A stretch of DNA of 64,000 nucleotides from Calidifontibacter indicus (GCF_003386865.1 NZ_QTUA01000001.1:1736001-1800000); one strand, 5' to 3'; positions 48,479 through 56,956 are shown, counted from the first letter of the stretch. The notes: generated by a model from the sequence alone, not told the origin. Translations and numbers: made by a program.

Positions 48479-49332
48479 GTCGGCGCTGGACGCCCTATCT
48501 GCTCCTGCTGCCCGGTCTCATCTGGCTGACCCTGTTCTTCATCGTGCCGCTGATCCAGTTGGCGTCGGTGAGCCTGCAGTCGGGCTTCCCTGGCTACCCG
48601 GGCTACTACTACCGCGACCTCAACTTCGGAAATTTCTGGGACGCGTGGACGCAGTTCGCCGGCCACTTCGGGCGCTCGCTGCTCTACGCCGGCATGGCCA
48701 CGTTCTTCGCGTTCTGCCTGGCCTACCCGTTGGCGTACGCGATGGCGTTCAAGGTCGGCAAGTGGCGCAACGTGATGCTCGTGTGTGTCATCGCGCCGTT
48801 CTTCACCTCGTTCATCCTGCGCACCGTCGCCTGGCGACAGATCCTCGCCGACGAGGGGCCGGTGGCGAAGGTGTTGAACTTCTTCCACGTCCTGCAGTTC
48901 ATGCCCAGCGGGCGGCTCACCGAGACCTGGATCGCGGTCGTCGCCGGCCTGACCTACAACTTCCTCCCGTTCATGGTGTTGCCGATCTACGCCTCGCTCG
49001 AGCGCGCCGACCACCGGGTGATCGAGGCGGGGCAAGACCTGTACGCGAACGGCTTCACCACCTTCCGCACGGTGACCTTGCCGATGAGCATGCCGGGCGT
49101 CATCGCCGGCACCCTGCTGACCTTCATCCCGGCCGCCGGCGACTACGTCAACGCCGACCTGCTCGGGTCCGACCGCAGCACCAAGATGGTCGGCAACGTC
49201 ATCGAGAGCCAGTTCTTCAAGGTGCCCGGCGGGTTCCCGATCGCTGCCGCGCTGTCGTTCACGCTGATGGCGATGATCCTCGCGATGGTGTTCGTCTACG
49301 TCCGTAAGTTCGGAACGGAGGAGGTGCTGTGA
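48475..49332 (+). CDS. potB: Polyamine ABC transporter permease, PotB-type
   Basis: Six-helix inner-membrane permease of 285 residues. The EAA coupling loop is visible as IEAGQDLYANGFTTFRTVTL followed by P. The overlap with potA (ATGA) and with the next permease (GTGA) shows strict operon packing. It pairs with the PotC-type subunit. Confidence 0.93.
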   Translation: MSRRWTPYLLLLPGLIWLTLFFIVPLIQLASVSLQSGFPGYPGYYYRDLNFGNFWDAWTQFAGHFGRSLLYAGMATFFAFCLAYPLAYAMAFKVGKWRNVMLVCVIAPFFTSFILRTVAWRQILADEGPVAKVLNFFHVLQFMPSGRLTETWIAVVAGLTYNFLPFMVLPIYASLERADHRVIEAGQDLYANGFTTFRTVTLPMSMPGVIAGTLLTFIPAAGDYVNADLLGSDRSTKMVGNVIESQFFKVPGGFPIAAALSFTLMAMILAMVFVYVRKFGTEEVL

Positions 49333-50177
49333 GCGCTGTTGCCAAGACCGGCGCGGCAGGCACTGCCGCGATGTCCCCGCTGACCCGCGTCCAGCGTTGG
49401 ATCGCCGACCGCATCGCGGTGATCATCGCGATCGCTGTGCTGCTCTACCTGTTCGTACCGGTGGCGTACACGTTCGTGTTCTCCTTCAACGACTACCGCA
49501 AGTCGAACATCACCTGGAGCGGTTTCACCCTCAAGCACTGGGAGAACCCGTGCGGTGCACCGGGAGTGTGCGACGCGTTGCAAACCTCGATCAAGGTGGG
49601 TTTCCTGGCCACCCTGATCGCCACGATCATCGGCACGGCGCTCGCGTTCGCGTTGGTGCGGCACAACTTCCGCGGACGCGGCGCCGGAAACGTGCTGGTG
49701 TTCCTGCCGATGGCCACACCCGAGATCGTGCTCGGCGCGAGCCTGCTGACGATCTTCGTGCAGGGCTTCACCTTCATGAAGCTCGGTTTCTGGACGATCG
49801 TCATCGCCCACATCATGTTCTGCATCAGCTTCGTGGTGGTCACCGTGAAAGCCCGTCTGCAGAGCCTCGATCCACGGTTGGAGGAGGCGGCGCAAGACCT
49901 GTACGCCGGGCCGGGCACGACCTTCTGGCGGGTCACCTTCCCGCTGGTGCTGCCCGGCATCGTGTCGGCGGCGTTGCTGGCGTTCTCGCTCAGCTTCGAC
50001 GACTTCATCATCACCAACTTCGTGTCGGGTGACGAGACGACCTTCCCGAAGTTCGTCTACGTGTCCTACCTGCGTGGAATTCCGGCTCAAGCCAACGTGA
50101 TCGGTTTCTCCATGTTCCTCATCGCGGTGTTGCTCGTCATCGCCGGCCAAGTGATCAGCAGCAAGCGGAGGAGTTGA
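49329..50177 (+). CDS. potC: Polyamine ABC transporter permease, PotC-type
   Basis: Permease of 282 residues with about six helices and the coupling loop LEEAAQDLYAGPGTTFWRVT. The SFDDFIITNFVSG segment near the end is typical of PotC. The GTG start overlaps potB. Its stop overlaps the beginning of the saccharopine-dehydrogenase-like gene region. Confidence 0.93.
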   Translation: MSAVAKTGAAGTAAMSPLTRVQRWIADRIAVIIAIAVLLYLFVPVAYTFVFSFNDYRKSNITWSGFTLKHWENPCGAPGVCDALQTSIKVGFLATLIATIIGTALAFALVRHNFRGRGAGNVLVFLPMATPEIVLGASLLTIFVQGFTFMKLGFWTIVIAHIMFCISFVVVTVKARLQSLDPRLEEAAQDLYAGPGTTFWRVTFPLVLPGIVSAALLAFSLSFDDFIITNFVSGDETTFPKFVYVSYLRGIPAQANVIGFSMFLIAVLLVIAGQVISSKRRS

Positions 50178-50179
50178 CC

Positions 50180-51421
50180 ATGCGCATCCTGATGATCGGC
50201 GCCGGCGGAGTCGGGTCGGCAGCGGCGAAGATCCTCGTCGAACGTGACTTCTTCGAGGCGCTCGTGATCGCCGACTACGACCCCGCCCGGGCGACGGCGG
50301 CGGCCGAGGCGGCCACGTCCCGGCGCGCGGGGGAGAGCAGGGTCAGCGCGGCGCAGATCGACGCGTCCGATGCCGACGCGGTCGCTGTGCTGGCTCGCGA
50401 ACACGGGGCCACGCATGTGTTCAATGCGGTCGACCCGATCTTCGACATGCCGATCTTCGACGGCGCGTTCGCGGCCGGTGCCGACTACCTCGACATGGCG
50501 ATGTCGTTGTCGCACAAGCACCCTGACGCGCCCTACATCGAGTGCGGCGAGAAGCTCGGCGACGCGCAGTTCGCCAAGGCTCAGCAGTGGGCCGACGCGG
50601 GGCGCCTTGCGCTCGTCGGCATCGGGGTCGAGCCGGGCTTGTCGGACGTCTTCGCGCGGTACGCCGCCGACCACCTGTTCAGCGAGATCGACGAACTCGG
50701 CACCCGCGACGGCGCGAACCTCGTGGTGCGCGACGACGACGGCAACGAGATCTTCGCGCCGAGCTTCTCGATGTGGACCACCATCGAGGAGTGCCTCAAC
50801 CCGCCGGTGATCTGGGAGAAGGAACGCGGCTGGTTCACGACCCCGCCGTTCTCCGAGCCGGAGGTCTTCGACTTCCCCGAAGGCATCGGGCCCGTCGAGT
50901 GCGTCAACGTGGAGCACGAGGAAGTGCTCCTCATGCCGCGCTGGGTCGACTGTCGGCGGGCCACCTTCAAGTACGGCCTGGGGGAGGAGTTCATCAACAT
51001 CCTCAAGGTGCTGCACACGCTCGGGCTCGACTCCACCGAGAAATTGCGGGTGAAGGGGGTCGAGGTCTCTCCGCGCGACGTCGTGGCTGCTGTCCTGCCC
51101 GACCCGGCCACCCTCGGCCCGCGGATGTCCGGCAAGACCTGCGCCGGCCTCTACGTGACAGGCAAGGGCAAGGACGGCGCGCCGCGCGCGACGTACCTCT
51201 ACCACGTCGTCGACAACGCCGACACCATGCGCGACTACGACGCCCAGTGCGTGGTGTGGCAGACCGCGATCAATCCCGTTGTCGCACTGGAGCTTCTGGC
51301 CACCGGCATGTGGTCGGGCAGTGGCGTGCTGGGGCCGGAGGCCTTCGACGCCGTCCCGTTTCTCGACCTGTTGAAGGACTACGGGTCGCCCTGGGGGATG
51401 CAGGAGAAGCCGGTCGGCTGA
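50180..51421 (+). CDS. Saccharopine-dehydrogenase-family oxidoreductase in polyamine operon
   Basis: NAD(P)-dependent oxidoreductase of 413 residues. The Rossmann start is RILMIGAGGVGSAAAKILVE, followed by VFNAVDPIFDMPIFDGAFAA, YLDMAMSLSHKHPDAP and GIGVEPGLSDVFARYAADHL. Members include saccharopine reductases and carboxy(nor)spermidine dehydrogenases; the location directly behind a polyamine importer suggests polyamine or lysine-derived metabolism but the reaction is not proven. ATG 50180 follows GGAGGAG at 50167-50173. Palindrome B begins 22 bases after the stop. Confidence 0.82.
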   Translation: MRILMIGAGGVGSAAAKILVERDFFEALVIADYDPARATAAAEAATSRRAGESRVSAAQIDASDADAVAVLAREHGATHVFNAVDPIFDMPIFDGAFAAGADYLDMAMSLSHKHPDAPYIECGEKLGDAQFAKAQQWADAGRLALVGIGVEPGLSDVFARYAADHLFSEIDELGTRDGANLVVRDDDGNEIFAPSFSMWTTIEECLNPPVIWEKERGWFTTPPFSEPEVFDFPEGIGPVECVNVEHEEVLLMPRWVDCRRATFKYGLGEEFINILKVLHTLGLDSTEKLRVKGVEVSPRDVVAAVLPDPATLGPRMSGKTCAGLYVTGKGKDGAPRATYLYHVVDNADTMRDYDAQCVVWQTAINPVVALELLATGMWSGSGVLGPEAFDAVPFLDLLKDYGSPWGMQEKPVG

Positions 51422-51442
51422 TCGGCACCGGTCGGCGCACCA

Positions 51443-51512
51443 ACTCGCGTCGGACGCGACTTACTCGCCGGTTCGGCGTGATACGCCCGAGTAAGTCGCG
51501 CCCGACGCGACT
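51443..51512. repeat. Palindromic repeat B, copy 1
   Basis: A 70-base element with 25-bp arms (51443-51467 and 51488-51512, two mismatches) around a 20-base centre containing a GGCG...CGCC mini-stem. It is almost identical to 52918-52987 and in the same orientation. It lies just after the saccharopine-dehydrogenase-like gene, where it could terminate the polyamine operon. Confidence 0.92.
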
Positions 51513-51592
51513 TCGTGTTGACACGAGAGCTTCGCGGACGGTGTTCGCGCAGTAGCTTGGCTACGAACAAGGGGTCGCAGGGGGAGTTGAAC

Positions 51593-52231
51593 GTGGCAGA
51601 ACGGTTGATGCTGGCCGAGCGGGTGTGGCTGATGCTGGCGTCCGCGAACACCGGCCGTCCGCGAGAGATGGGCCTCGGAGTCGCGGCGACCGCGGCGGCG
51701 CTTCTCGACCTGCTCGACGCCGGTGCGGTCGAGAACATCGGGTCGCGAATGCGTCCGGTCGAGCCCGCACCGCACGACCCGTTGTTGCGGCAGGCATGGG
51801 AACGAGTCACGTCCACCGCCGACGGCGATCTGGTGCGAATCACGTACGCACTCAACGAGATCCACCCCATCTGGGACGACGTGGCCGAGTCACTGCACCG
51901 ACGAGGGCTCACAACTCGGCGGAGCCGACGGGTGTTCCCCGATGAGTTCGGCTTCTCCGACCGGGGCCGTACCGTGCGCCGGGAAGTGGTCGAACGATGC
52001 CGCGTGGCACTGAGTGCTCCCGACCGCCTCGACCACGACAACCGCCTGTTGCTCATGGCGCTCTGGGCCGCCGACGGCGTCGAGACCGGACTCAGCGAGT
52101 CGATGTTCCTCACCGACCACTCGGTGCTCGCGCACGTCGAGGGGTTGTTCGACGACGACCCACTGGCGACCGCCCTGGCCGAGGCGATCGCGTACACGAC
52201 GAGTGTCGTTCCGCTCCGGTTGATCTGGTGA
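51593..52231 (+). CDS. GOLPH3/GPP34-family protein
   Basis: GPP34-fold protein of 212 residues. The N-terminal ERLMLAERVWLMLASANTGR and VAATAAALLDLLDAGAVE match the family; eukaryotic GOLPH3 binds phosphoinositides, while bacterial members have no settled role. GTG 51593 follows GGGGGAG at 51580-51586. It is the first gene of a three-gene group between the two copies of palindrome B. Confidence 0.8.
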   Translation: MAERLMLAERVWLMLASANTGRPREMGLGVAATAAALLDLLDAGAVENIGSRMRPVEPAPHDPLLRQAWERVTSTADGDLVRITYALNEIHPIWDDVAESLHRRGLTTRRSRRVFPDEFGFSDRGRTVRREVVERCRVALSAPDRLDHDNRLLLMALWAADGVETGLSESMFLTDHSVLAHVEGLFDDDPLATALAEAIAYTTSVVPLRLIW

Positions 52232-52245
52232 TCGTGGGGAACCTG

Positions 52246-52485
52246 ATGATCGACCAATCTACGATGAACGACCCGAGTGGGGCGAAGGGGGCGCCGCGTC
52301 GTCGGTCACTGCTGCGCATGCTTGTGCAGGGGATCGTGGTAGTGGCCGCCGTGACGGCCGTGTTCATGCTCATCTGGCCGCGCGTTGACCCCGTGCGGTA
52401 TTTACCACCTGGGATCGTCCTGGTGGGGATCAACCTTGCCGGCGAATGGCTCTACCGCTGGCGAAACGACGATCCCGATGTATGA
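52246..52485 (+). CDS. Small two-helix membrane protein (79 aa)
   Basis: Seventy-nine residues with a basic soluble N-terminus and two hydrophobic segments (LVQGIVVVAAVTAVFMLIWP and LPPGIVLVGINLAGEWLY), then RWRNDDPDV. A GTGGGGA box at 52234-52240 precedes the ATG. No family is recognised. It overlaps the next gene by 8 bases, so the two are probably coupled. Confidence 0.6.
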   Translation: MIDQSTMNDPSGAKGAPRRRSLLRMLVQGIVVVAAVTAVFMLIWPRVDPVRYLPPGIVLVGINLAGEWLYRWRNDDPDV

Positions 52486-52969
52486 CGTCGACCGTGTTGT
52501 GGACCAGGGCGACGCGCTCGATGCGCACGGCTCGCGGGTGTGGCCGGCGCTCATCGCGCTCGGACCGCTCGGCGCGGGGATGCTCGGCATCGCATACCTC
52601 ACAGAGGGGCGGTGGTTCCATGCCCTGATGAACCTGTGTTTGAGCGTCACGACTGCCGTGCAGGTCAGCGGGCTTTGGCGCGGGCTGCGGGTCGACGAGC
52701 GAGGTGTGCGCACGCTGGGCCGGTTCAGGCCGATTCCGTGGCATCAGATCGTTGCCGTCGAGGCGCGCAATTACGGCGTCGAGATCGAACTTGCGCGCAA
52801 AGGTCGGCGGGTGGCCACCGGGCTGCCGGAGCGTTTCCTTCCACGAGTCCTGGGGCTGCGCGCGGCGGACTTCGATCGCAGCGACCGCGCAGACCAGCGA
52901 CCCGACCCGGCGCACAAACTCGCGTCGGACGCGACTTACTCGCCGGTTCGGCGCGATACGCCCGAGTAA
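52478..52969 (+). CDS. Membrane protein with PH-like domain, ending inside palindrome B
   Basis: Protein of 163 residues: two membrane helices (VWPALIALGPLGAGMLGIAY and MNLCLSVTTAVQVSGL) and a bacterial PH-like domain (GLRVDERGVRTLGRFRPIPW, HQIVAVEARNYGVEI). The last 17 or so residues (KLASDATYSPVRRDTPE) and the TAA stop (52967-52969) are encoded by the second copy of palindrome B. The original C-terminus was therefore replaced or extended by the repeat. Confidence 0.65.
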   Translation: MYDVDRVVDQGDALDAHGSRVWPALIALGPLGAGMLGIAYLTEGRWFHALMNLCLSVTTAVQVSGLWRGLRVDERGVRTLGRFRPIPWHQIVAVEARNYGVEIELARKGRRVATGLPERFLPRVLGLRAADFDRSDRADQRPDPAHKLASDATYSPVRRDTPE

Positions 52970-52987
52970 GTCGCGCCTGACGCGACT
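52918..52987. repeat. Palindromic repeat B, copy 2
   Basis: The 70-base partner of 51443-51512, with arms 52918-52942 and 52963-52987 (three mismatches, 5' arm identical in both copies). It overlaps the 3' end of the PH-like gene, supplies its stop codon, and lies 63 bases before the succinic semialdehyde dehydrogenase gene. Confidence 0.92.
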
Positions 52988-53016
52988 CGGTGCGCAGTCG
53001 GGGTGTCGGGCGATGT

Positions 53017-53044
53017 GTAACCGCGGTCACGTCGGCGCAATAAT
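53017..53044 (+). promoter_or_regulatory. Promoter of the succinic semialdehyde dehydrogenase gene
   Basis: GTAACC (53017-53022), a 16-base spacer and AATAAT (53039-53044) end 6 bases before the ATG, matching the layout before the propionyl-CoA synthetase gene. A leaderless transcript is likely; no ribosome binding site is visible. Confidence 0.6.
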
Positions 53045-53050
53045 GGGCAC

Positions 53051-54502
53051 ATGAGTGAAACCGCGGCCTCGAAGGTCAAGACCCAGTTGTTCATCGGCGG
53101 CGAGTGGCGCGACGCCGAAGGGGGACGAACGCTCGACGTGCACAACCCCGCGACCGAGGAAGTGCTCGCCTCGGTCGCCGACGCGTCCGTCGCCGACGGC
53201 GCCGCCGCCCTCAGCGCCGCCGCTGCGGCGCAAGCCGATTGGGCGAAGACCGCCCCGCGCGACCGCAGCGAGATGCTGCGCAAGGCCTTCGAGTTGCTGA
53301 CCGAACGCGCCGACTTCTTCGCCGAGCTGATGACCCTCGAGATGGGCAAGCCGCTCGCCGAGGCCAAGGGGGAAGTGGTCTACGGCTCGGAGTTCTTCCG
53401 CTGGTTCGCCGAAGAAGCCGTGCGCATCTCCGGTCGCTGGTCGACCGCGCCCAACGGCGCCACCCGCCTGGTCACCATGAAGCAGCCGGTGGGGCCGTGC
53501 CTGATGATCACGCCGTGGAACTTCCCGCTGGCGATGGGCACCCGCAAGATCGGCCCGGCGCTCGCCGCCGGCTGCACGATGGTGGTCAAGCCCGCCGCCG
53601 AGACGCCGCTGACGATGCTCGCGCTCGCCGAGCTGGTGCAGGAGGTGGGGGTGCCTGCGGGCGTCCTCAACGTGATCACAACCTCCGACTCCGGTGGCGT
53701 CATGGAGCCGCTGATCCGCGATTCGCGCGCCCGCAAGCTCACCTTTACCGGTTCCACGAACGTGGGACGCAACCTGGTCGAACAGTCCGCCGAGCAGCTG
53801 CTGCGTGTCTCGATGGAGCTCGGTGGCAACGCGCCGTTCATCGTCTTCGACGACGCTGACATCGACAAGGCGGTCGAAGGCGCGATGCTCGCCAAGATGC
53901 GCAACATCGGCGAGGCCTGCACCGCCGCCAACCGGTTCTTCGTGCACGAGTCGGTCGCCGCCGAGTTCAGCAAGAAGTTCGCCGAGAAGATGGCCGAGAT
54001 GACCGTCGGCAACGGCATGGACGACGGTGTCACCGTCGGCCCGCTGATCACCGCGAAAGCCGTCGCGGGAGTGCAGGAACTGCTCGACGACGCCACCTCG
54101 CGCGGCGCGAAGGTGGTCACCGGTGGCACGCCGGTCGAGGGCAAGGGTTTCTTCTTCACCCCGACCGTGCTCACCGACGTCCCCGGCGACGCCCGGATGG
54201 CCGCCGAGGAGATCTTCGGCCCGGTCGCCGGCATCCAGACCTTCACCGACGAGGACGACGTCATCGCGCGCGCCAACGCTACCGAGTTCGGACTTGTCGG
54301 GTATTTCTTCACCCAGGACTTCTCCCGTGCCATCCGGGTGAGCGAGGCGCTCGAATACGGCATGGTCGGCGTCAACCAGGGCATCGTGTCCAACCCGGCC
54401 GCTCCGTTCGGCGGTGTGAAAGCGTCGGGCTTCGGCCGCGAAGGCGGTTTCGAGGGCATCGAGGAGTACCTCGAGACGAAGTACGTCGGGCTCGCTCTCT
54501 GA
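53051..54502 (+). CDS. gabD: NAD(P)-dependent succinic semialdehyde dehydrogenase
   Basis: Aldehyde dehydrogenase of 483 residues that oxidises succinic semialdehyde to succinate, the last step of GABA catabolism. Visible are ITPWNFPLAMGTRKIGPALA (catalytic Asn), the Glu in [19 protein letters not shown] and the Cys in IGEACTAANRF. The FGREGGFEGIEEYLETKYVG ending is typical of GabD. With the aminobutyraldehyde dehydrogenase upstream it would complete the putrescine-GABA-succinate route, apart from the transaminases, which are not in this window. Confidence 0.88.
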   Translation: MSETAASKVKTQLFIGGEWRDAEGGRTLDVHNPATEEVLASVADASVADGAAALSAAAAAQADWAKTAPRDRSEMLRKAFELLTERADFFAELMTLEMGKPLAEAKGEVVYGSEFFRWFAEEAVRISGRWSTAPNGATRLVTMKQPVGPCLMITPWNFPLAMGTRKIGPALAAGCTMVVKPAAETPLTMLALAELVQEVGVPAGVLNVITTSDSGGVMEPLIRDSRARKLTFTGSTNVGRNLVEQSAEQLLRVSMELGGNAPFIVFDDADIDKAVEGAMLAKMRNIGEACTAANRFFVHESVAAEFSKKFAEKMAEMTVGNGMDDGVTVGPLITAKAVAGVQELLDDATSRGAKVVTGGTPVEGKGFFFTPTVLTDVPGDARMAAEEIFGPVAGIQTFTDEDDVIARANATEFGLVGYFFTQDFSRAIRVSEALEYGMVGVNQGIVSNPAAPFGGVKASGFGREGGFEGIEEYLETKYVGLAL

Positions 54503-54524
54503 CAGACGCACCGCGACACAGCAC

Positions 54525-54558
54525 CGACCGCCGTCCGTGACAGCACGGGCGGCGGTCG
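54525..54558 (+). terminator. Terminator after gabD
   Basis: A 15-bp stem with one wobble pair (54525-54539 with 54544-54558) and an ACAG loop, 22 bases after the gabD stop. Confidence 0.8.
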
Positions 54559-54662
54559 CTCGTCTGTAGCGGCGTCCTCGCCTTGGCGCCTGGGGATAAC
54601 TCGAACACGATTCGCCCGATCGGCCTACTGTCCCTTCCCATCCGCACGAGAGGGGACCCCGC

Positions 54663-54959
54663 ATGAGCTACACCGTCGATCCCGACGACCTGATCGCCAA
54701 TTCGCGTGCGCTGCAACGCTCCACAAACCTTGTCGGCCGGGTTCCGATCGCGGTGCGGTTGGCGTTACTGACCGTGGGCGACACCTGCGGCGACAGTGCG
54801 GCGGGCGGGCTCGCGAGCAATCTCGCGGTGAAGTGGCAGCTCGCGCTCGGCATGCTCGTCGACGGGGGAGCCAGCCTGGTCGAGAGCCTCGGCACCGCCG
54901 GCGGCGCGTACAGCCACAACGAACGCGTTGTCGTCACCGCGCTGAAGGTCGCCTCGTGA
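54663..54959 (+). CDS. Small helical ESX-partner-like protein (98 aa)
   Basis: All-helical protein of 98 residues in the size range of WXG100 proteins. It lacks a strict WxG turn (the single Trp is in LAVKWQLAL), but its C-terminal part contains AYSHNERVV, fitting the YxxxD/E signal of type VII secretion substrates. It is the first gene of a coupled three-gene cassette; the next gene starts in its stop (GTGA). Whether it is secreted is inference. Confidence 0.5.
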   Translation: MSYTVDPDDLIANSRALQRSTNLVGRVPIAVRLALLTVGDTCGDSAAGGLASNLAVKWQLALGMLVDGGASLVESLGTAGGAYSHNERVVVTALKVAS

Positions 54960-56236
54960 CCACACCGATCACCGGCGACCCCACCGCGCTGCGCCGCGCC
55001 GCGGGGTCGATCGAAGCGGCCGCGGCTGATCTGGCGACCCACCGCGGCGACAGTCGCCGCGTGCGGCACGCCGCGCTCGCCCAGTGGGACGGCAGCGCGT
55101 CGATGGCCTTCGGCGGCACGATGGCCACCTACGGCATGGACGTCGACCGCAACGCGTCCGCGCTGCGCGCCCTGGCCGGGGCGGTGCGCACCTTCGCCGA
55201 CGATCTCGAACGGCACCAGGGCGAAGACCGCACCTTGCGCAAGCAACTGTTGGGCGCCGACCACCACGTGCGGGTGTTGCGCCGCGAGCAACGGATCGCC
55301 GCCAACCCGGTCACCGCCGCACAGACCGACAACGACCTGCGCGATGCGCTGAGCCGCATGCGCGCCACCCGCAACGCCCACGACGCACTGTGGACCCGCC
55401 ACCGCCGCAGCCTCGTCACCTTCCGCGCGGCACTCGACCGCACCCACCCGCCCGAACGGTTGTGGCACGAGGGCGCCCGACGCATCGGCCTGGCGAAGAC
55501 GACCGTCACCGCGCTCGGCAAGGGCAAAGCGGTTGTCACTGTCTTGCGTTTGGAACGCAAACCCGTGCTCACCGAGAAGCAGGCGACCAAACATGCGGCG
55601 GCCAGTCGCAAACTGCAGCGCGGGATCCTCGGCGGGCTCGCTGACAAGAAGTGGGTGAACAAGCTCTCCGGCGGCGCCGTCGAGAAGGGCCTCGCACTCG
55701 CGGGGCCGGCGGCCAATCTGTACTTCCTCTACGAGTCGGTGAAGCCGGGCTGGAAGGACCTCAGAACCGGCGGCGGCTACACCGGCTGGCGCGATGTCGG
55801 CACCCGAGTGGCCGGCATCGCACAGATGTCCGGTGTCGTGCTGGTGCGGTTCCCTTACACCCGGGTCGCCGGGGCGACCGCGATCGGTGCGTGGATCGTC
55901 TGGAAGAGCGCGAACTCCATCCACGACAACGACGACTGGATCAACAAGGAACTGCCCAAGGTCATCAATGACCAGATCGACCAGAACGTGCCTGCCGCAC
56001 CGGCGCTGCGTGCCGCCGCCCGCAAGGTGGGCTCGCTCGGTCCCTACTACGGTCGCGCCGAGATCGACCCGGCGCTGCGCCGCAGGATCGCCGAGTTGCC
56101 GCCGCCGCAGCCCGCGCCGTACAACCCGGTCTTCCATCCCGACATCCGCGGATTCACCCGGTCGATGCAGTACGGACCGCCCGCGCCTATGTCGCCCTGG
56201 GTGCACGAACGTCGACGCCAGGTGGTCACGCCGTGA
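54956..56236 (+). CDS. WXG-domain protein with hydrophobic core, putative type VII effector
   Basis: Protein of 426 residues. The N-terminal 110 residues form a WXG-like helical hairpin with AQWDGSASMAFGG at the turn and RALAGAVRTFADDLERH in the second helix. A basic Arg/Lys-rich helical middle follows. Then comes a hydrophobic part (GLALAGPAANLYFLYESV, VAGATAIGAWIVWKSANS) and a Pro-rich tail. No known toxin motif is seen. The layout (secretion-type head, membrane-active middle, variable tail) resembles ESX/polymorphic effectors; the function is not established. Confidence 0.55.
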   Translation: MTTPITGDPTALRRAAGSIEAAAADLATHRGDSRRVRHAALAQWDGSASMAFGGTMATYGMDVDRNASALRALAGAVRTFADDLERHQGEDRTLRKQLLGADHHVRVLRREQRIAANPVTAAQTDNDLRDALSRMRATRNAHDALWTRHRRSLVTFRAALDRTHPPERLWHEGARRIGLAKTTVTALGKGKAVVTVLRLERKPVLTEKQATKHAAASRKLQRGILGGLADKKWVNKLSGGAVEKGLALAGPAANLYFLYESVKPGWKDLRTGGGYTGWRDVGTRVAGIAQMSGVVLVRFPYTRVAGATAIGAWIVWKSANSIHDNDDWINKELPKVINDQIDQNVPAAPALRAAARKVGSLGPYYGRAEIDPALRRRIAELPPPQPAPYNPVFHPDIRGFTRSMQYGPPAPMSPWVHERRRQVVTP

Positions 56237-56952
56237 GCGTCACTGCGACCTCAACACCCCGGTTGCGGCTCACCGACGAGGAGCTCGTGCTGCTCGGAGC
56301 GGAGCACCCTGCCGTCGAGCTGCCGTTCCTCGCTGGACTTAAGGAGTCCGAACGCTCGGTGGCGATCGCGGTCGCCTACCGCTCGCTCATCTCGCACGAC
56401 GCCGTCGGCGACGACGGTGCGATCCGGGTGCCGGGTCATCTGCTCGATCTCGTGCAGGCCCGGCAGGACGCCGAGACGGTGTTCGCGCTCACCGGCACCG
56501 ACCTGCGGCGCGAGTGCTGGACCGGCCGCTACCTCATCGGTATCGACGACCTGCTGCTCGTCGAAGACGTCGGGTCGGACGGCCTGCACACCTTCCAGTT
56601 CGTCGAACCGCACACTCTCCCTGGCCTTGTGCACGACTGGGTCGCCCCACTGGAACCCATTGCTGCCCAAGGAGGTCCGATTCCGGTCTCGCGGCTGGGG
56701 GAGCCCTGGGGCGAGCTGAGGTTTCGCCTCGACGCCACCGTGCACCGCCGCGGCCGGCCGCGCGGACGGCTGATCGGGGCGCTCGGCGGATCGGCCGGCA
56801 CCTGGCTGACCGACGTCGAACCCGGCACGCCCGGCGAGATCGAACTCGAACCCACCGACCTCGACGGGTTGGTGCGACGGTTGCTCTCGCTCGCGCCGTC
56901 CGCGGTGCTCGCCGGGTGCACGGCGGACGCCGGGCACGGCGCGGCACAATGA
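56233..56952 (+). CDS. EspG-like (ESX chaperone-like) or immunity protein
   Basis: Cytosolic-looking protein of 239 residues with no signal peptide. The start LRLTDEELVLLGAEHPAVEL, the block AYRSLISHDAVGDDGAIRVP and the long beta-rich C-domain resemble ESX secretion-associated EspG proteins only distantly. Adjacent to a WXG-type effector it could be its chaperone or its immunity protein. Overlap with the effector gene (GTGA) and 4 bases to dxr show one transcript. Confidence 0.4.
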   Translation: MSVTATSTPRLRLTDEELVLLGAEHPAVELPFLAGLKESERSVAIAVAYRSLISHDAVGDDGAIRVPGHLLDLVQARQDAETVFALTGTDLRRECWTGRYLIGIDDLLLVEDVGSDGLHTFQFVEPHTLPGLVHDWVAPLEPIAAQGGPIPVSRLGEPWGELRFRLDATVHRRGRPRGRLIGALGGSAGTWLTDVEPGTPGEIELEPTDLDGLVRRLLSLAPSAVLAGCTADAGHGAAQ

Positions 56953-56956
56953 CCGC

